Below, in pieces: positions 7,826 through 17,105 of a stretch of DNA of 64,000 bases. The position numbers and the translations under genes are program-made. The DNA comes from Alteromonas sp. C1M14 (GTDB lineage: Bacteria; Pseudomonadota; Gammaproteobacteria; Enterobacterales; Alteromonadaceae): NCBI RefSeq assembly GCF_018860965.1, contig NZ_JAHKQF010000015.1, positions 248,001-312,000 on the forward strand, written 5' to 3'. Below the pieces are notes generated by a model. That model made no database searches. It saw only the letters and a list, made by a program, of their open reading frames with translations, and had not been told where the DNA came from. How positions within the stretch are numbered: the first letter of the stretch is position 1; the number at the start of each line of letters is the position of its first letter.

Positions 7826-9739
7826 ATGACACAATATTTTTTACAGGCTTTCATCTACTTGATTGCTGCGGTAATTGCTGTGCCCGTTGCCAAACGCCTA
7901 GGTTTAGGCTCAGTACTTGGGTACCTGATTGCCGGTGTGTTTATCGGTCCAGTCCTACATCTTGTGGGTAATGAAACCACCACCATTCAGCATTTTGCTG
8001 AGTTTGGTGTAGTGATGATGTTATTCCTAGTGGGGTTAGAACTTGAACCTAAAGCCCTATGGGCAATGAAAGGACGTTTAATTGGCCTAGGTGGCATGCA
8101 GGTAGGATTTACCGCTTTGTTTATTTGCGCCATAACCTCCGCGCTAGGACAGCCCCTCTCGGTGGCTTTGGTTGTGGGGCTTATTTTCGCCCTGTCTTCC
8201 ACTGCTATCGTATTGCAAACCTTCCAAGAAAAAGGGTTACAACAAACAGAAGGAGGAAAGAATGCTTTCTCGGTTTTGCTGTTTCAGGACATTGCCGTGA
8301 TCCCAATGCTGGCCATTATTCCCTTGCTGGCATTACCCGAATTGGCGGCCATGGCCCAAGAGTCCTCGGCCCATGATGGCGATAATATCAGCCTTGTTAA
8401 AGGCTTGCCCGGCTGGCTATACGGGCTCATCATTATTGGGTCGGTGGCGTTAGTGACCGTAGGGGGCCACTACCTTAGCCGGCCGCTGTTTAAATTTGTA
8501 GCCTCCTCAGGTTTACGAGAAATTTTCACAGCCACCGCATTAATGCTCATTATTGGCATCGCCGCACTAATGAGCCTAGTGGGTCTATCTCCAGCGTTGG
8601 GGGCTTTTTTGTCTGGCGTGGTATTAGCCAACAGCGAATTTAGACATGAGCTTGAGGCGAATATCGAGCCATTTAAAGGCTTACTGCTAGGGCTGTTTTT
8701 CATTACAGTGGGAGCCGGCATCGACGTCAAGGCCCTCACCGAATCCCCGGTTCTCATTCTTTCTCTTACAGTGCTTGTTATGGCGGTAAAAGCATTGGTG
8801 TTATACATCATTGCCCGCGTATTTAATTTACAAGATGGCAATAAATGGTTATTTACCCTTAGCTTGGCTCAAGCCGGCGAATTCGGTTTTGTATTACTGA
8901 GCTTTTCGGCACAAAATAATGTGCTACCCAATGAAATCATTGCCACCTTGTCTTTGGTTGTTGCCCTGTCTATGTTCCTCACCCCAGGCTTGTTTATTCT
9001 ATTTGATAAAGTGATCCTGCCGCGATTAGAAAGCCAGTGCAATGAACGTCAAGCTGACACCATCGACCAGCCGGGATCGGTGATCATCGCGGGGATCGGT
9101 CGCTTTGGCCAAATCGTAAACCGCCTGCTTATTGCCAACGATTTTAAAACGGTGGTGCTGGATATTCGTTCTGAACAAATTGATGCCATGCGCAAGATTG
9201 GCACCCACGCCTACTTTGGCGATGCGTCTAAACCTGACATGCTGCACACCGCCGGCATCGAACAAACCTCGTTAATGGTGGTGGCCATCAATAACCGTGA
9301 AACCGCAGTTGAGATGGTCAAATACATTAAACATGCTCACCCTCATGTGCGTGTTCTAGCCCGTGCTTTCGACCGCGGTCATGGCTATCGTTTGCGCCAA
9401 GCAGGCGCAGATTTCACCGTCTCCGAAACCTATCATTCTGCATTAGAGTTAGGTGCAGAAGCCTTACGTTCCCTTGGACGCCATCATCTACAGGTGGCGA
9501 GACAAAAAGCCGCCTATAACCGCATTGAAGCCAAGCAAAGTGATACCTTATACAAAGCATGGAAAGATGATGCCAGTGGTGAGCGGGTAGACAACAACTA
9601 CCTTAAGCTGTTCGCCCAATTAGAATCGTTAATTCAGCAAGCATTAAATGAAGATGCCGACGACAAACTTGCCCGCCCCCAATCCTCTGGAGGGCCGGCA
9701 AGTGACAAAACAAAAGGCTCCAGTGACAGAGCACCATAA
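7826..9739 (+). CDS. KefB/KefC-type CPA2 cation:proton antiporter with RCK domain
   Basis: A 637-residue inner-membrane monovalent cation:proton antiporter. Residues 1 to about 385 form the hydrophobic Na+/H+ exchanger domain of some 12 helices, with GLELEPKALW and a conserved LAQAGEFGFVL segment. A cytosolic RCK/TrkA-N domain follows (about 410-530), with the nucleotide-binding IAGIGRFGQIVNRLL. The low-complexity polar tail is not conserved. In E. coli, KefB and KefC export K+ in exchange for H+ and are gated by glutathione adducts; whether gating is the same here is not visible. AGGATCAG precedes ATG 7826. It is convergent with the next gene, with only 34 bp between stops. Confidence 0.9.
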   Translation: MTQYFLQAFIYLIAAVIAVPVAKRLGLGSVLGYLIAGVFIGPVLHLVGNETTTIQHFAEFGVVMMLFLVGLELEPKALWAMKGRLIGLGGMQVGFTALFICAITSALGQPLSVALVVGLIFALSSTAIVLQTFQEKGLQQTEGGKNAFSVLLFQDIAVIPMLAIIPLLALPELAAMAQESSAHDGDNISLVKGLPGWLYGLIIIGSVALVTVGGHYLSRPLFKFVASSGLREIFTATALMLIIGIAALMSLVGLSPALGAFLSGVVLANSEFRHELEANIEPFKGLLLGLFFITVGAGIDVKALTESPVLILSLTVLVMAVKALVLYIIARVFNLQDGNKWLFTLSLAQAGEFGFVLLSFSAQNNVLPNEIIATLSLVVALSMFLTPGLFILFDKVILPRLESQCNERQADTIDQPGSVIIAGIGRFGQIVNRLLIANDFKTVVLDIRSEQIDAMRKIGTHAYFGDASKPDMLHTAGIEQTSLMVVAINNRETAVEMVKYIKHAHPHVRVLARAFDRGHGYRLRQAGADFTVSETYHSALELGAEALRSLGRHHLQVARQKAAYNRIEAKQSDTLYKAWKDDASGERVDNNYLKLFAQLESLIQQALNEDADDKLARPQSSGGPASDKTKGSSDRAP

Positions 9740-9773
9740 CCCCCGTAGCAACAAACGGTCACCGGGGGCGAGC

Positions 9774-11837
9774 TTATTGCGCGACGGTGGGAAGCGGTGT
9801 GAAAGGTTCGATCCCAAATTCAGGATAAATTTCGGTAGGGAACAACACTTTCCCATCAGTGATCACCATAGCCACCTTTTTTATCGCTTTGAAATCTTCC
9901 ACAGGGTTACCCGGGACAAGGAAGAAATCAGCCAATTTGCCCGTTTCTATGGTACCGAGTTTGTCATCCTGACCGAGATAACGAGCCATGTCATAACTGC
10001 CACGGGTGATCACTTCAGCCGGTGTCATACCGAAAGACTGAAATAACTCCAATTCTCGGTGCAGCTCGAAGGCCCCGCCCATATCGGTACCAGGTACAAT
10101 CAAAATGCCTTTCTTATGCATGTAAGCAAGGGTTTCAATGATTTTATCAAAAGCTTCGCGATAGGCTTTATCTTCCGCGTCATCACTCACATTGAGCATG
10201 GCCACCCTTGCTGAGCGCTGCACATCAAGGGGCATATGATCGATATAATCTATCATGGCTGTGCGGGTTTCCCCGTTGCGAGACAACATGCCGTTTTCAT
10301 GGATAACGGTGGTGGGATCAATGGCAATATTTTTCTCTACCATGGTGTTAAGTGTGTGTTGGACTTTTTCGCTGCTAAGATCTAACCCCACAAACCGTTT
10401 CATGCCGGTAATACGAAACAGTGTTCGCGTATCTTCTTTAGGCCCCAACACCCAACCTAACATTAGCTGGTTGATATGGGTGATTTCATCATAACCGGCA
10501 GCGATCATTTCATCGGCTTTCGAGAAAGCCGGCACATGACCGGCTACGCGCATCCCCCGCTCGTGGGCAACTTTCGCCATAGCCGGCACCCAATCACCAT
10601 TAATTGAATTGTATATTTTTATCTGATGATAGTCGCCACGATCGGCATACATGTTCACCAGCGCCACCGCTTCCTCTTGAGTGCTGGCTAGTTCACCCGT
10701 GGCTGCACTAAAAGGGCTTTTACCCTCAATAAAACCACTCTTGTAAATACGCGGGCCAATGAGTTTGCCGCTATTAATATTGTTGACCAGTTCATCGAGC
10801 ACATTAATTTCATTGCCCATGTCTCTTACCGACGTCACCCCGGCCAGTACATTGAGTAAGGCATCGTTATCTTGCATATGGCCATGCATTTCATATAACC
10901 CGGGAACTAACGTGCCGCCAGCGCCATCAATGGTCACTTGTCCGGCAACCGGATTATCAACAACCGGCTCAATGGCTTTGATGTCACTGCCTTCAATAAG
11001 CACCGAGCTTAACTCACTTAATGTGCCAGATTGGGGCTGGAAAATACGGACGTTATTAATACGCACAGGTTTATCGTATACATGGGTGTAGCGCTGGGCG
11101 ATATCTTGAAAGCGGTTTGCATTAAGCTGAGCCGTTAGGTCCCGCAACCGACTTTCTTCATGGGCAAATTCAGGTTTTATGGCGGCAAATCGTGGCGCCA
11201 CTACGGCCACTAAGCGATTTTCTGCATCGATTGCCACATATTCAGGATCCATAAAAATCCCCCCTACTGCATATAGCGTCACAGCCTGCTCAGCATCTGC
11301 CCCTTGTGGTGTTAGCAATACCGTTTCCTTCGCTTCAAGCTGGAGATTTCCCGCTGGCATAGCGGGGTACGAAGTGCGCTGGGCGTCAATTAACGGTTTG
11401 GCAAAAAGATAAAGGGCATAAGGACTGGCATATTGAGAAATATACATGGGCTTATTTGCAAACGGCATCTCCCCTTCTTCTGACGAGGATTGCCAGGTGC
11501 CAACGCCCTCTTTTACTTCAAAGGCTTCTTCCACATGATTGCCAAACACGGTTTTACCTTTAATACTCCAGGCAACGGGAATACCGGTTTCATCTAAGGT
11601 TACTGTTTCGGACGAACTGGCACCTCGGCCATTATTACTAAATCCAAATTCTATAAATTGTGTTTTATCTTCATGCTTCACAACCAATGAACCCACTTTA
11701 GTTCCGCCTAGCAAAACGGAAAAAGTTTCCGTAGCCATGGCCGTATCACTGACCGTACTGTTTTGTTCAGTGGTTTCTTTTGGGCTGCATGCGCCAAGGG
11801 TACATACAAAAAGAACCACCAGTGCTCGTAGGTTCAT
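9774..11837 (-). CDS. Amidohydrolase-family lipoprotein
   Basis: A 687-residue exported protein. The signal peptide MNLRALVVLFVCTLGAC ends in a lipobox (LGAC), so it should be lipid-anchored in the periplasm. After an N-terminal region of about 270 residues of unknown fold comes an amidohydrolase (metal-dependent TIM-barrel) domain. It opens with TLVPGLYEMHGHMQD, whose H-x-H ligates metal, and continues with AGHVPAFSKADEMI, ITHINQLM and GTDMGGAF, the usual later histidines and aspartate. GKLADFFLVPGNP is the typical C-terminal composite-domain motif. Relatives hydrolyse amide, lactone or dipeptide bonds; the substrate is not identifiable. It is divergent from the adjacent TonB receptor, suggesting a nutrient-uptake pair. 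Confidence 0.85.
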   Translation of the reverse strand: MNLRALVVLFVCTLGACSPKETTEQNSTVSDTAMATETFSVLLGGTKVGSLVVKHEDKTQFIEFGFSNNGRGASSSETVTLDETGIPVAWSIKGKTVFGNHVEEAFEVKEGVGTWQSSSEEGEMPFANKPMYISQYASPYALYLFAKPLIDAQRTSYPAMPAGNLQLEAKETVLLTPQGADAEQAVTLYAVGGIFMDPEYVAIDAENRLVAVVAPRFAAIKPEFAHEESRLRDLTAQLNANRFQDIAQRYTHVYDKPVRINNVRIFQPQSGTLSELSSVLIEGSDIKAIEPVVDNPVAGQVTIDGAGGTLVPGLYEMHGHMQDNDALLNVLAGVTSVRDMGNEINVLDELVNNINSGKLIGPRIYKSGFIEGKSPFSAATGELASTQEEAVALVNMYADRGDYHQIKIYNSINGDWVPAMAKVAHERGMRVAGHVPAFSKADEMIAAGYDEITHINQLMLGWVLGPKEDTRTLFRITGMKRFVGLDLSSEKVQHTLNTMVEKNIAIDPTTVIHENGMLSRNGETRTAMIDYIDHMPLDVQRSARVAMLNVSDDAEDKAYREAFDKIIETLAYMHKKGILIVPGTDMGGAFELHRELELFQSFGMTPAEVITRGSYDMARYLGQDDKLGTIETGKLADFFLVPGNPVEDFKAIKKVAMVITDGKVLFPTEIYPEFGIEPFTPLPTVAQ

Positions 11838-12078
11838 TGTCTCTCCGTTATTTAATTTTTATTCCTGTTAATAGGTTACTGTACACCATCCTCTCCCGTT
11901 AGGTACTTTACTTGTTATTATTTTTAACATCTTGGCTCGTTGCCCCATAGATTTCTCTCGTTCAGTGGCATTGCCAACAACCCCGTATCCATTGAAAATA
12001 GCCGGTGTTTTTAACATCACTGCCTGCGAGCATGGTGAGTTTTTTTCTAGTTTTCATTTTTATAGGGATTGTAATTTC

Positions 12079-14103
12079 GTGAGAATACTGCTTTTTTCAG
12101 GTTGTCTTGTGACCTCGGCCAATGTAATAGCACACGGCTTCGACATCGAACAAATAGAGGTGGTAGGCAGACAAACCCGTCTTATCGGCGATGCCATCGC
12201 CGCGTCATCTGGCATAATTGGGCAGGATGAAATTGCTAGCCGTCCACTGCTACGTACCGGCGAGATGATGGAGCTTGTGCCCGGTATGGTGGTGACCCAA
12301 CACAGTGGTTCTGGCAAGGCAAATCAATATTTCTTACGGGGTTTTAACCTAGATCACGGTACGGACTTCAGTACATCGGTTAATGGTATGCCAATAAATA
12401 TGCGTTCCCACGGGCATGGGCAAGGTTATACCGACTTAAACTTTATCACCCCAGAATTTGTCCACCATATCTCTTATAACAAGGGCGCGTACAGTGCACT
12501 GCAAGGCGATTTTTCCACGGCAGGCTCGGCATCCATGAGTCTTATCTCTACCCTTCCCAAAGACATTATCGCCATGGATCTAGGCCAAGACAATTACGTT
12601 CGTGCCGTGGCAGGAAAATCCTTTCACAGTGACGCATCATCAGTATTTATAGGTGGAGAGTTAAATACTTATGACGGCCCATGGAGCGATATCGACGAAG
12701 ACGTTGAAAAAGTAAACGGCTTGTTCAATGTCACTACAAAAACCAATAGTGGAACCATCACGGTTACCGCCATGGCCTACGACAACAGCTGGAATTCGGC
12801 GGATCAAATTCCTACCCGAGCGGTAGAAAGCGGCTTAATTGATGAACTCGGCTCCTTAGATACCTCGGTGGGTGGCGACAGCAGTCGCTACAGCTTATCC
12901 ACCAATATTACCATTGACGATTTTTACGTTTCCGCGTACGCCATCGACAGCGATCTCGATCTTTTCTCTAACTTTACCTACTTTTTGTCAGATCCCATCA
13001 ATGGCGATCAGTTCGAACAGGTGGATAAACGGCAAATATACGGCGCCGAAGCGGGCTATCACTTTTCCGCTAGCCCAACTAACATGGACTGGACTCACCT
13101 CATTGGCATGCAAGTACGGGTGGACGATATCGGCGAGGTGGGGCTGCACCATACACAAAACCGAGTGCGCTTAAGCACCGTTAGAGATGACACCATCGAC
13201 GAGCGCTCGTTTTCTTATTTCTATCAAGGGGATCTCTTGCTCAATTCCCGAACCACACTGCGGTTGGGGGCTAGGTATGATTATTTTGATGTTAACGTAA
13301 ACAGCGACACCCCAGAAAACTCAGGCAGTAAAGATGACGGGATCGCCAGCTTCTCAGCCGGTTTAAGCTATATTTTCTCCACCCGCATTGAAGGCTATAT
13401 TAATGCCGGTCAATCTTTCCATTCCAATGATGCCCGTGGCGCAACCCTATCGGTGGATCCCGAAACCGGTGAAGAAGCCGACCCCGTAGATTTACTGGTA
13501 AAGGGTAATACCGCGGAAATGGGCTTGCGCTATTTTACCAGCAAAGCCCTGAATATATCGGCATCACTGTGGTATTTAACCCTAGATTCCGAATTGTTAT
13601 ATGTTGGCGATGCGGGGAACAACGAAGCTTCTCGAGCCTCCCGTCGCTATGGCGCTGAACTTGCCGCCTATTATTGGTTTAACGATACTTTTAATGCTGA
13701 CCTTGAGGTGGCCCTTACCCACTCTCGCTTTAAAGGCAATGAGGAAGGCGAAGGCAATCACATCACCGGGGCCCTTGGCGAAGTCATTAGTGCCGGGCTC
13801 ACCTGGAAATTTGCAACGAACTGGGACAGCAGTGTGCGTTTACGCCATTTCGGTCCTCGCGCTTTAGACAGTTACGGTGATGTTGAATCTAGCAGCCTTA
13901 CCGTGGTTAATGCACAGGTAAACTGGCAACGGGAAAGCTGGGCCATTACCTTTCAAGCATTAAACCTGTTTGATAGCGACGACCACGACATTGATTATTT
14001 GTACGAATCACAGTTGCAGACCGAAACAACCGCGGTAGAAGATGTGCACTACCATCCTATTGAGCCTCGTACACTGCGTGTAAAAGTGGCGTACACCTTT
14101 TAA
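12079..14103 (+). CDS. TonB-dependent outer-membrane receptor
   Basis: A 674-residue receptor. I choose GTG 12079 (VRILLFSGCLVTSANVIAHG), which gives a clean signal peptide and has AGGGA 10 bases upstream; the frame is open to a TTG at 11932, but that adds 49 unrelated residues. The TonB-box-like IEQIEVVG begins the mature protein. The plug domain (to about residue 150) contains YFLRGFNLDHGTDF and GMPINMRSHGHGQG, and a beta-barrel ends in an aromatic (KVAYTF). The histidine-rich HGHGQG is in the plug's substrate-facing loop. The ligand is unknown. The divergent amidohydrolase lipoprotein may process what it imports. Confidence 0.9.
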   Translation: MRILLFSGCLVTSANVIAHGFDIEQIEVVGRQTRLIGDAIAASSGIIGQDEIASRPLLRTGEMMELVPGMVVTQHSGSGKANQYFLRGFNLDHGTDFSTSVNGMPINMRSHGHGQGYTDLNFITPEFVHHISYNKGAYSALQGDFSTAGSASMSLISTLPKDIIAMDLGQDNYVRAVAGKSFHSDASSVFIGGELNTYDGPWSDIDEDVEKVNGLFNVTTKTNSGTITVTAMAYDNSWNSADQIPTRAVESGLIDELGSLDTSVGGDSSRYSLSTNITIDDFYVSAYAIDSDLDLFSNFTYFLSDPINGDQFEQVDKRQIYGAEAGYHFSASPTNMDWTHLIGMQVRVDDIGEVGLHHTQNRVRLSTVRDDTIDERSFSYFYQGDLLLNSRTTLRLGARYDYFDVNVNSDTPENSGSKDDGIASFSAGLSYIFSTRIEGYINAGQSFHSNDARGATLSVDPETGEEADPVDLLVKGNTAEMGLRYFTSKALNISASLWYLTLDSELLYVGDAGNNEASRASRRYGAELAAYYWFNDTFNADLEVALTHSRFKGNEEGEGNHITGALGEVISAGLTWKFATNWDSSVRLRHFGPRALDSYGDVESSSLTVVNAQVNWQRESWAITFQALNLFDSDDHDIDYLYESQLQTETTAVEDVHYHPIEPRTLRVKVAYTF

Positions 14104-14205
14104 ACGCTGTCAGAACGGTTGGCTAAAGCACGCCATACAAAAAGGCGCCGCATTGCAGCTGCGGTATAGCTTGCAGTTACTTTTCCATGTGCTATAGATA
14201 AAGAA

Positions 14206-14231
14206 GACGTTACAGCAGGGATTGTAACGTC
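14206..14231. repeat. Perfect 9-bp inverted repeat upstream of the lysine-rich mini-gene
   Basis: GACGTTACA and TGTAACGTC separated by 8 nt, with no following T run. It could be an operator or a 5'-leader stem-loop for the gene at 14291. The surrounding 14104-14290 gap holds nothing else I can support. Confidence 0.4.
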
Positions 14232-14290
14232 AACTTTGATAGCCAAACCAGACATGCTGGCAAATATTTTCACAAAAAAAGAGAATCCAA

Positions 14291-14407
14291 ATGGCGAATA
14301 AAACGAAAGCCCTAAAAAAAGAAATTAAAGCGCGAAAAGCCAAAATTGCAAAACACGAAGATAAAGTAAAAAAACTGAAAAAGAAGCTAAAAAAAGCCAA
14401 GTCATAA
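14291..14407 (+). CDS. Lysine-rich 38-residue protein
   Basis: Starts MANKTKALKKEIKARK and ends KKLKKAKS. About 45% of residues are lysine, with alanine, leucine, isoleucine and valine spaced to form one amphipathic, strongly basic helix or short coiled coil. AAAGAGAA is a plausible ribosome binding site and an intrinsic terminator begins 21 bases after the stop, so the layout looks like a genuine monocistron. No family is recognised. Possible roles include nucleic-acid or ribosome binding or a stress peptide; none is demonstrated. Confidence 0.6.
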   Translation: MANKTKALKKEIKARKAKIAKHEDKVKKLKKKLKKAKS

Positions 14408-14427
14408 AAGAAATAATCGAAATCATT

Positions 14428-14457
14428 AAAAGCAGCGCAGGCTGCTTTTTATTTTCT
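14428..14457 (+). terminator. Intrinsic terminator after the lysine-rich gene
   Basis: 9-bp stem (14428-14436 with 14441-14449), GCAG tetraloop, and a T-rich tail. The following 14458-14705 stretch shows no further gene or clear promoter. Confidence 0.8.
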
Positions 14458-14705
14458 AGCCCAGGTCCAATCATAAACCCAATACAGGCATAGCCAGTGG
14501 CGAAAGATCTGCCCATATTATCTGTATTATTTACAGCCCGCTAAAGCCCGCGTTATTCCTCCCCTCAGAATAAAAATAAAAACCAAAGTAAAAACATAAG
14601 GTTACTTAACAACACATCTGGCCACCCCTTTGCATGACGTATAAGACGAACCTTTAATTAATTATATGCCATGGGGTTTAGCATTGGCATCATGGCAGCA
14701 AAGCG

Positions 14706-15422
14706 ATGAATAGACCCATTGCTTACGCTTTTTTCAACGGTTATGAGGGTGAACATATGGTCATGCATCTGGAATCGCCAGCCACCGCCATCAAGGCTTT
14801 TATTGCACAGCAAGATTATCCCTGCGTGGGGGCGAAAACAGCGTTACAAAAAGATCAGATAGCGGTTCATGGGTTTTCCGCCATTGATGACGATACCCAT
14901 AACATGGACATCCTTCATCAACTGTATAAATTTATTGATGCCTTTAATGTGTCCTGCGATATGTACTCATCATTGGTATGTACCTTTGAAGGGCCTTATC
15001 ACTGCTCTGAACGGGAGTATGAAAAGTTACTGTGGAATAAGCTCCAACAATTGCACGATATTGATAACCGCCTTCATCATTGGGACAAAAACGTCAGTGA
15101 TGATCCTGAGAAGGACGATTTTAGTTTTAGCGTAGGCGGTCACGGCTTTTTCATTATTGGTCTTAACCCTGCTAGCACCAGAAAAAGCCGACGATTTGAA
15201 TGCCCCGCCATTGTATTTAATTTACATGCCCAATTTGAGCAACTTCGCGAGGAAGGAAAATTTATTCAATTTCGTGATCATATTCGTCATCAGGATAGCC
15301 AATTTAGCGGCTCACCCAACCCCATGCTCAACAACCACGGCGCTGACTCGGAAGCGAAACAGTATAGTGGGCGCAAACTTGAAGACGACTGGCAATGCCC
15401 ATTTCATAAACATAAGGATTAA
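14706..15422 (+). CDS. YqcI/YcgG family protein, GntA-like heme-dependent N-oxygenase candidate
   Basis: A 238-residue cytosolic protein of the YqcI/YcgG family. The family was hypothetical until GntA, a heme-dependent N-hydroxylase of guanitoxin synthesis, was placed in it. Recognisable features are CVGAKTAL near the N-terminus, the central GGHGFFIIGLNPASTRKSRR with arginines that fit a family-conserved region, FIQFRDHIRHQD, and the closing DDWQCPFH motif. Length is normal. No signal peptide. It precedes a DUF1989 gene by three bases, so the two surely act together, most likely on a guanidino- or amine-containing substrate. The exact reaction is inferred from the family only. No guanidine riboswitch is seen upstream. 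Confidence 0.75.
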   Translation: MNRPIAYAFFNGYEGEHMVMHLESPATAIKAFIAQQDYPCVGAKTALQKDQIAVHGFSAIDDDTHNMDILHQLYKFIDAFNVSCDMYSSLVCTFEGPYHCSEREYEKLLWNKLQQLHDIDNRLHHWDKNVSDDPEKDDFSFSVGGHGFFIIGLNPASTRKSRRFECPAIVFNLHAQFEQLREEGKFIQFRDHIRHQDSQFSGSPNPMLNNHGADSEAKQYSGRKLEDDWQCPFHKHKD

Positions 15423-15425
15423 AAT

Positions 15426-16001
15426 ATGGAAACCATCCCCCCTAGAAGCGGTACCGCATTCGAACTGAAAAAAGACCAACTGCTTCGTATTGTTGATCCC
15501 CAGGGCGAGCAAGTTGCCGATCTCTACGCCTTTGCGAGTGACAATCATGAGGAGTTTTTATCTTCTGGACGCTCTTTGGATTACAACGAAAGCCTCCAAT
15601 TTGGTAAAGGCGGTAAGCTGTATTCAAACCGCAGCCAAGTGATGTTCGAAATCATCGAAGATACGGTGGCAAATCATGACTTTTTACTGACCCCTTGCAG
15701 TGTTGACACCTTTACCCATTTTTATCCTGACGAGAAGCCCGTACCAGGCTGTCATGGCAATCTGGCCAAAGCCTTTGCCGCCTACGGCATTCCAGAGCAC
15801 CTAATTGGCACAACCTTTAATACCTTTATGCATGTCAATATAGATAAAAGCGGTAAAATTAGCGTACTGCCTCCCACCAGTAAAGCCGGTGATTACACCG
15901 TCTTTAAAGCCCATATGGATATGATTGTAGGGGTCACAGCATGCTCGGCAGGTGAGTCAAATAACTTCAGTTATAAACCCATATGCTACGAAATAACATA
16001 A
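15426..16001 (+). CDS. DUF1989 / urea carboxylase-associated family protein
   Basis: A 191-residue DUF1989 protein. Members next to urea/guanidine carboxylase act as carboxyguanidine deiminase subunits (CgdA/CgdB), so the fold is linked with hydrolysis of guanidino or urea-type carbon-nitrogen bonds. The family pattern is visible: VDPQGEQVADLYAF, PGCHGNLAKAF, NTFMHVNID, KAGDYTVFKAHMDMIVGVTAC. The Cys-His of GCHGN and the Cys of TACSAG match the metal-binding positions. Three bases separate it from the N-oxygenase candidate, with GGATTAAA as ribosome binding site. No carboxylase or second DUF1989 gene is nearby, unlike the guanidine operon. Confidence 0.8.
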   Translation: METIPPRSGTAFELKKDQLLRIVDPQGEQVADLYAFASDNHEEFLSSGRSLDYNESLQFGKGGKLYSNRSQVMFEIIEDTVANHDFLLTPCSVDTFTHFYPDEKPVPGCHGNLAKAFAAYGIPEHLIGTTFNTFMHVNIDKSGKISVLPPTSKAGDYTVFKAHMDMIVGVTACSAGESNNFSYKPICYEIT

Positions 16002-16043
16002 AGTCTCTTTGGCACTACCCCCATCAGCGGCGCTACCAGTGGC

Positions 16044-17105
16044 TCAAGGTTGCACTAAAGAATGCCCAATGGCTGGCGAGCGACAGGGTATGACGTTATA
16101 GGCATACTTAAGTGGTGCGGTATCATCTTTTATGATGGTTAAAATTTCATAATCATTGATTTCCACCACTTTACTGGCGGCAGGATGTTCGCAGCGAGAG
16201 TACGTATCAGCCTCATAAACAAAGATAAAATCAGCCAATAACTTTTTCTGTCTAAGCCTAAAAGAATCGCCGTTTCGCTTTGCTTCTAAAATGAACTGGC
16301 TTATCTTTTCGTCATCAGAAACTACTTCTATGCCATCATCGTTATTGATCAGCTGCTGTTCTGGTGGCGCAGTGATATCTACCTCTTCGGCTTGTTCGGC
16401 AATTTGCGTAATGACCTCGCCCACTTCAGAAGAATCAGAAAACTCCAGCACCCCACTTTGGGCAGACACCGCCACAATTTTAATCAGCAACGCTAATGTC
16501 CAAATGTAACGCACAAAGGCTGTGGTAATGACATATTTATAGTCTGGCGGGTGCCATAGCCCATGCACGCCGAAGGGCTTTAACAACACCAAAAGGATGA
16601 GATAAATGGGCATCAATAATTGGGTACATAGCAACACTAAAACCGTCGACACGAAAAACCAACTAGGAAGCATAAGGATGATGGCGAAATTGTGGCTATA
16701 AGGTAAGGCATCCGCGGTAATCCCCGTGACCCCATTGACCAGTCCACTGGCCGACGCCAAAGCAAAATTGGCCATCACCGCGTAACAAAATAACACTAAC
16801 GCTCTGCCGGGCAAGCTATCCCACACCAGCATAAAGCGAGGCCAAAACTCCCTCACTAGACCAATTAACACCAAAGAGAACATCACCAATTGTAGAAAAT
16901 CACTACTGATTTCCAGCGTAAGCAGTGCCAAGGCGATTAAGGTGGCGGCTACGTAACAACGTTGGGCAAAGTTCAATGTGCGCCAACGGCAGAGTAATTG
17001 TCTACCAACACGTTGTAAATCGTGAAAAATACGCCGCTTAGCCAGTAACAGAAAACGCAATACCTGCACTTTATTCTTTCGTGTCAGTAGCTTGTGATGT
17101 GCCAA
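16044..17105 (-). CDS. Polytopic membrane protein of unknown function at the end of the iron ABC operon
   Basis: A 353-residue protein of no family I recognise. A basic N-terminus (about 45 residues with many Arg/Lys) is followed by five or six hydrophobic helices between residues 50 and 220, then a soluble tail of about 130 residues containing two cysteines (RCEHPAAS and VIPCRSP) and an acidic patch. The start codon directly abuts the stop of the ABC ATPase, so it is the last gene of the ferric iron operon. Its position suggests a role in iron uptake or sensing; this is inference. Confidence 0.7.
   Translation of the reverse strand: MAHHKLLTRKNKVQVLRFLLLAKRRIFHDLQRVGRQLLCRWRTLNFAQRCYVAATLIALALLTLEISSDFLQLVMFSLVLIGLVREFWPRFMLVWDSLPGRALVLFCYAVMANFALASASGLVNGVTGITADALPYSHNFAIILMLPSWFFVSTVLVLLCTQLLMPIYLILLVLLKPFGVHGLWHPPDYKYVITTAFVRYIWTLALLIKIVAVSAQSGVLEFSDSSEVGEVITQIAEQAEEVDITAPPEQQLINNDDGIEVVSDDEKISQFILEAKRNGDSFRLRQKKLLADFIFVYEADTYSRCEHPAASKVVEINDYEILTIIKDDTAPLKYAYNVIPCRSPAIGHSLVQP

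Noticed and set aside
9740-9773. Hairpin CCCCCG/CGGGGG between convergent KefC-like and amidohydrolase genes
   Set aside because: Only six pairs with a long loop and no T run, so not strong enough to call a terminator.
11932-12078. N-terminal extension of the TonB receptor from TTG 11932
   Set aside because: The added 49 residues interrupt the signal peptide; GTG 12079 gives a normal one with a ribosome binding site.
12079-14103. PQQ uptake receptor (PqqU/YncD-like) near the pqq genes
   Set aside because: No clear resemblance to YncD in plug motifs, and a producer would not obviously need uptake; proximity alone is weak.
14458-14705. Possible guanidine riboswitch upstream of the GntA-like gene
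   Set aside because: Neither the ykkC core sequence nor paired ACGR-loop hairpins are present; the nearby 9-bp stem has a different loop.
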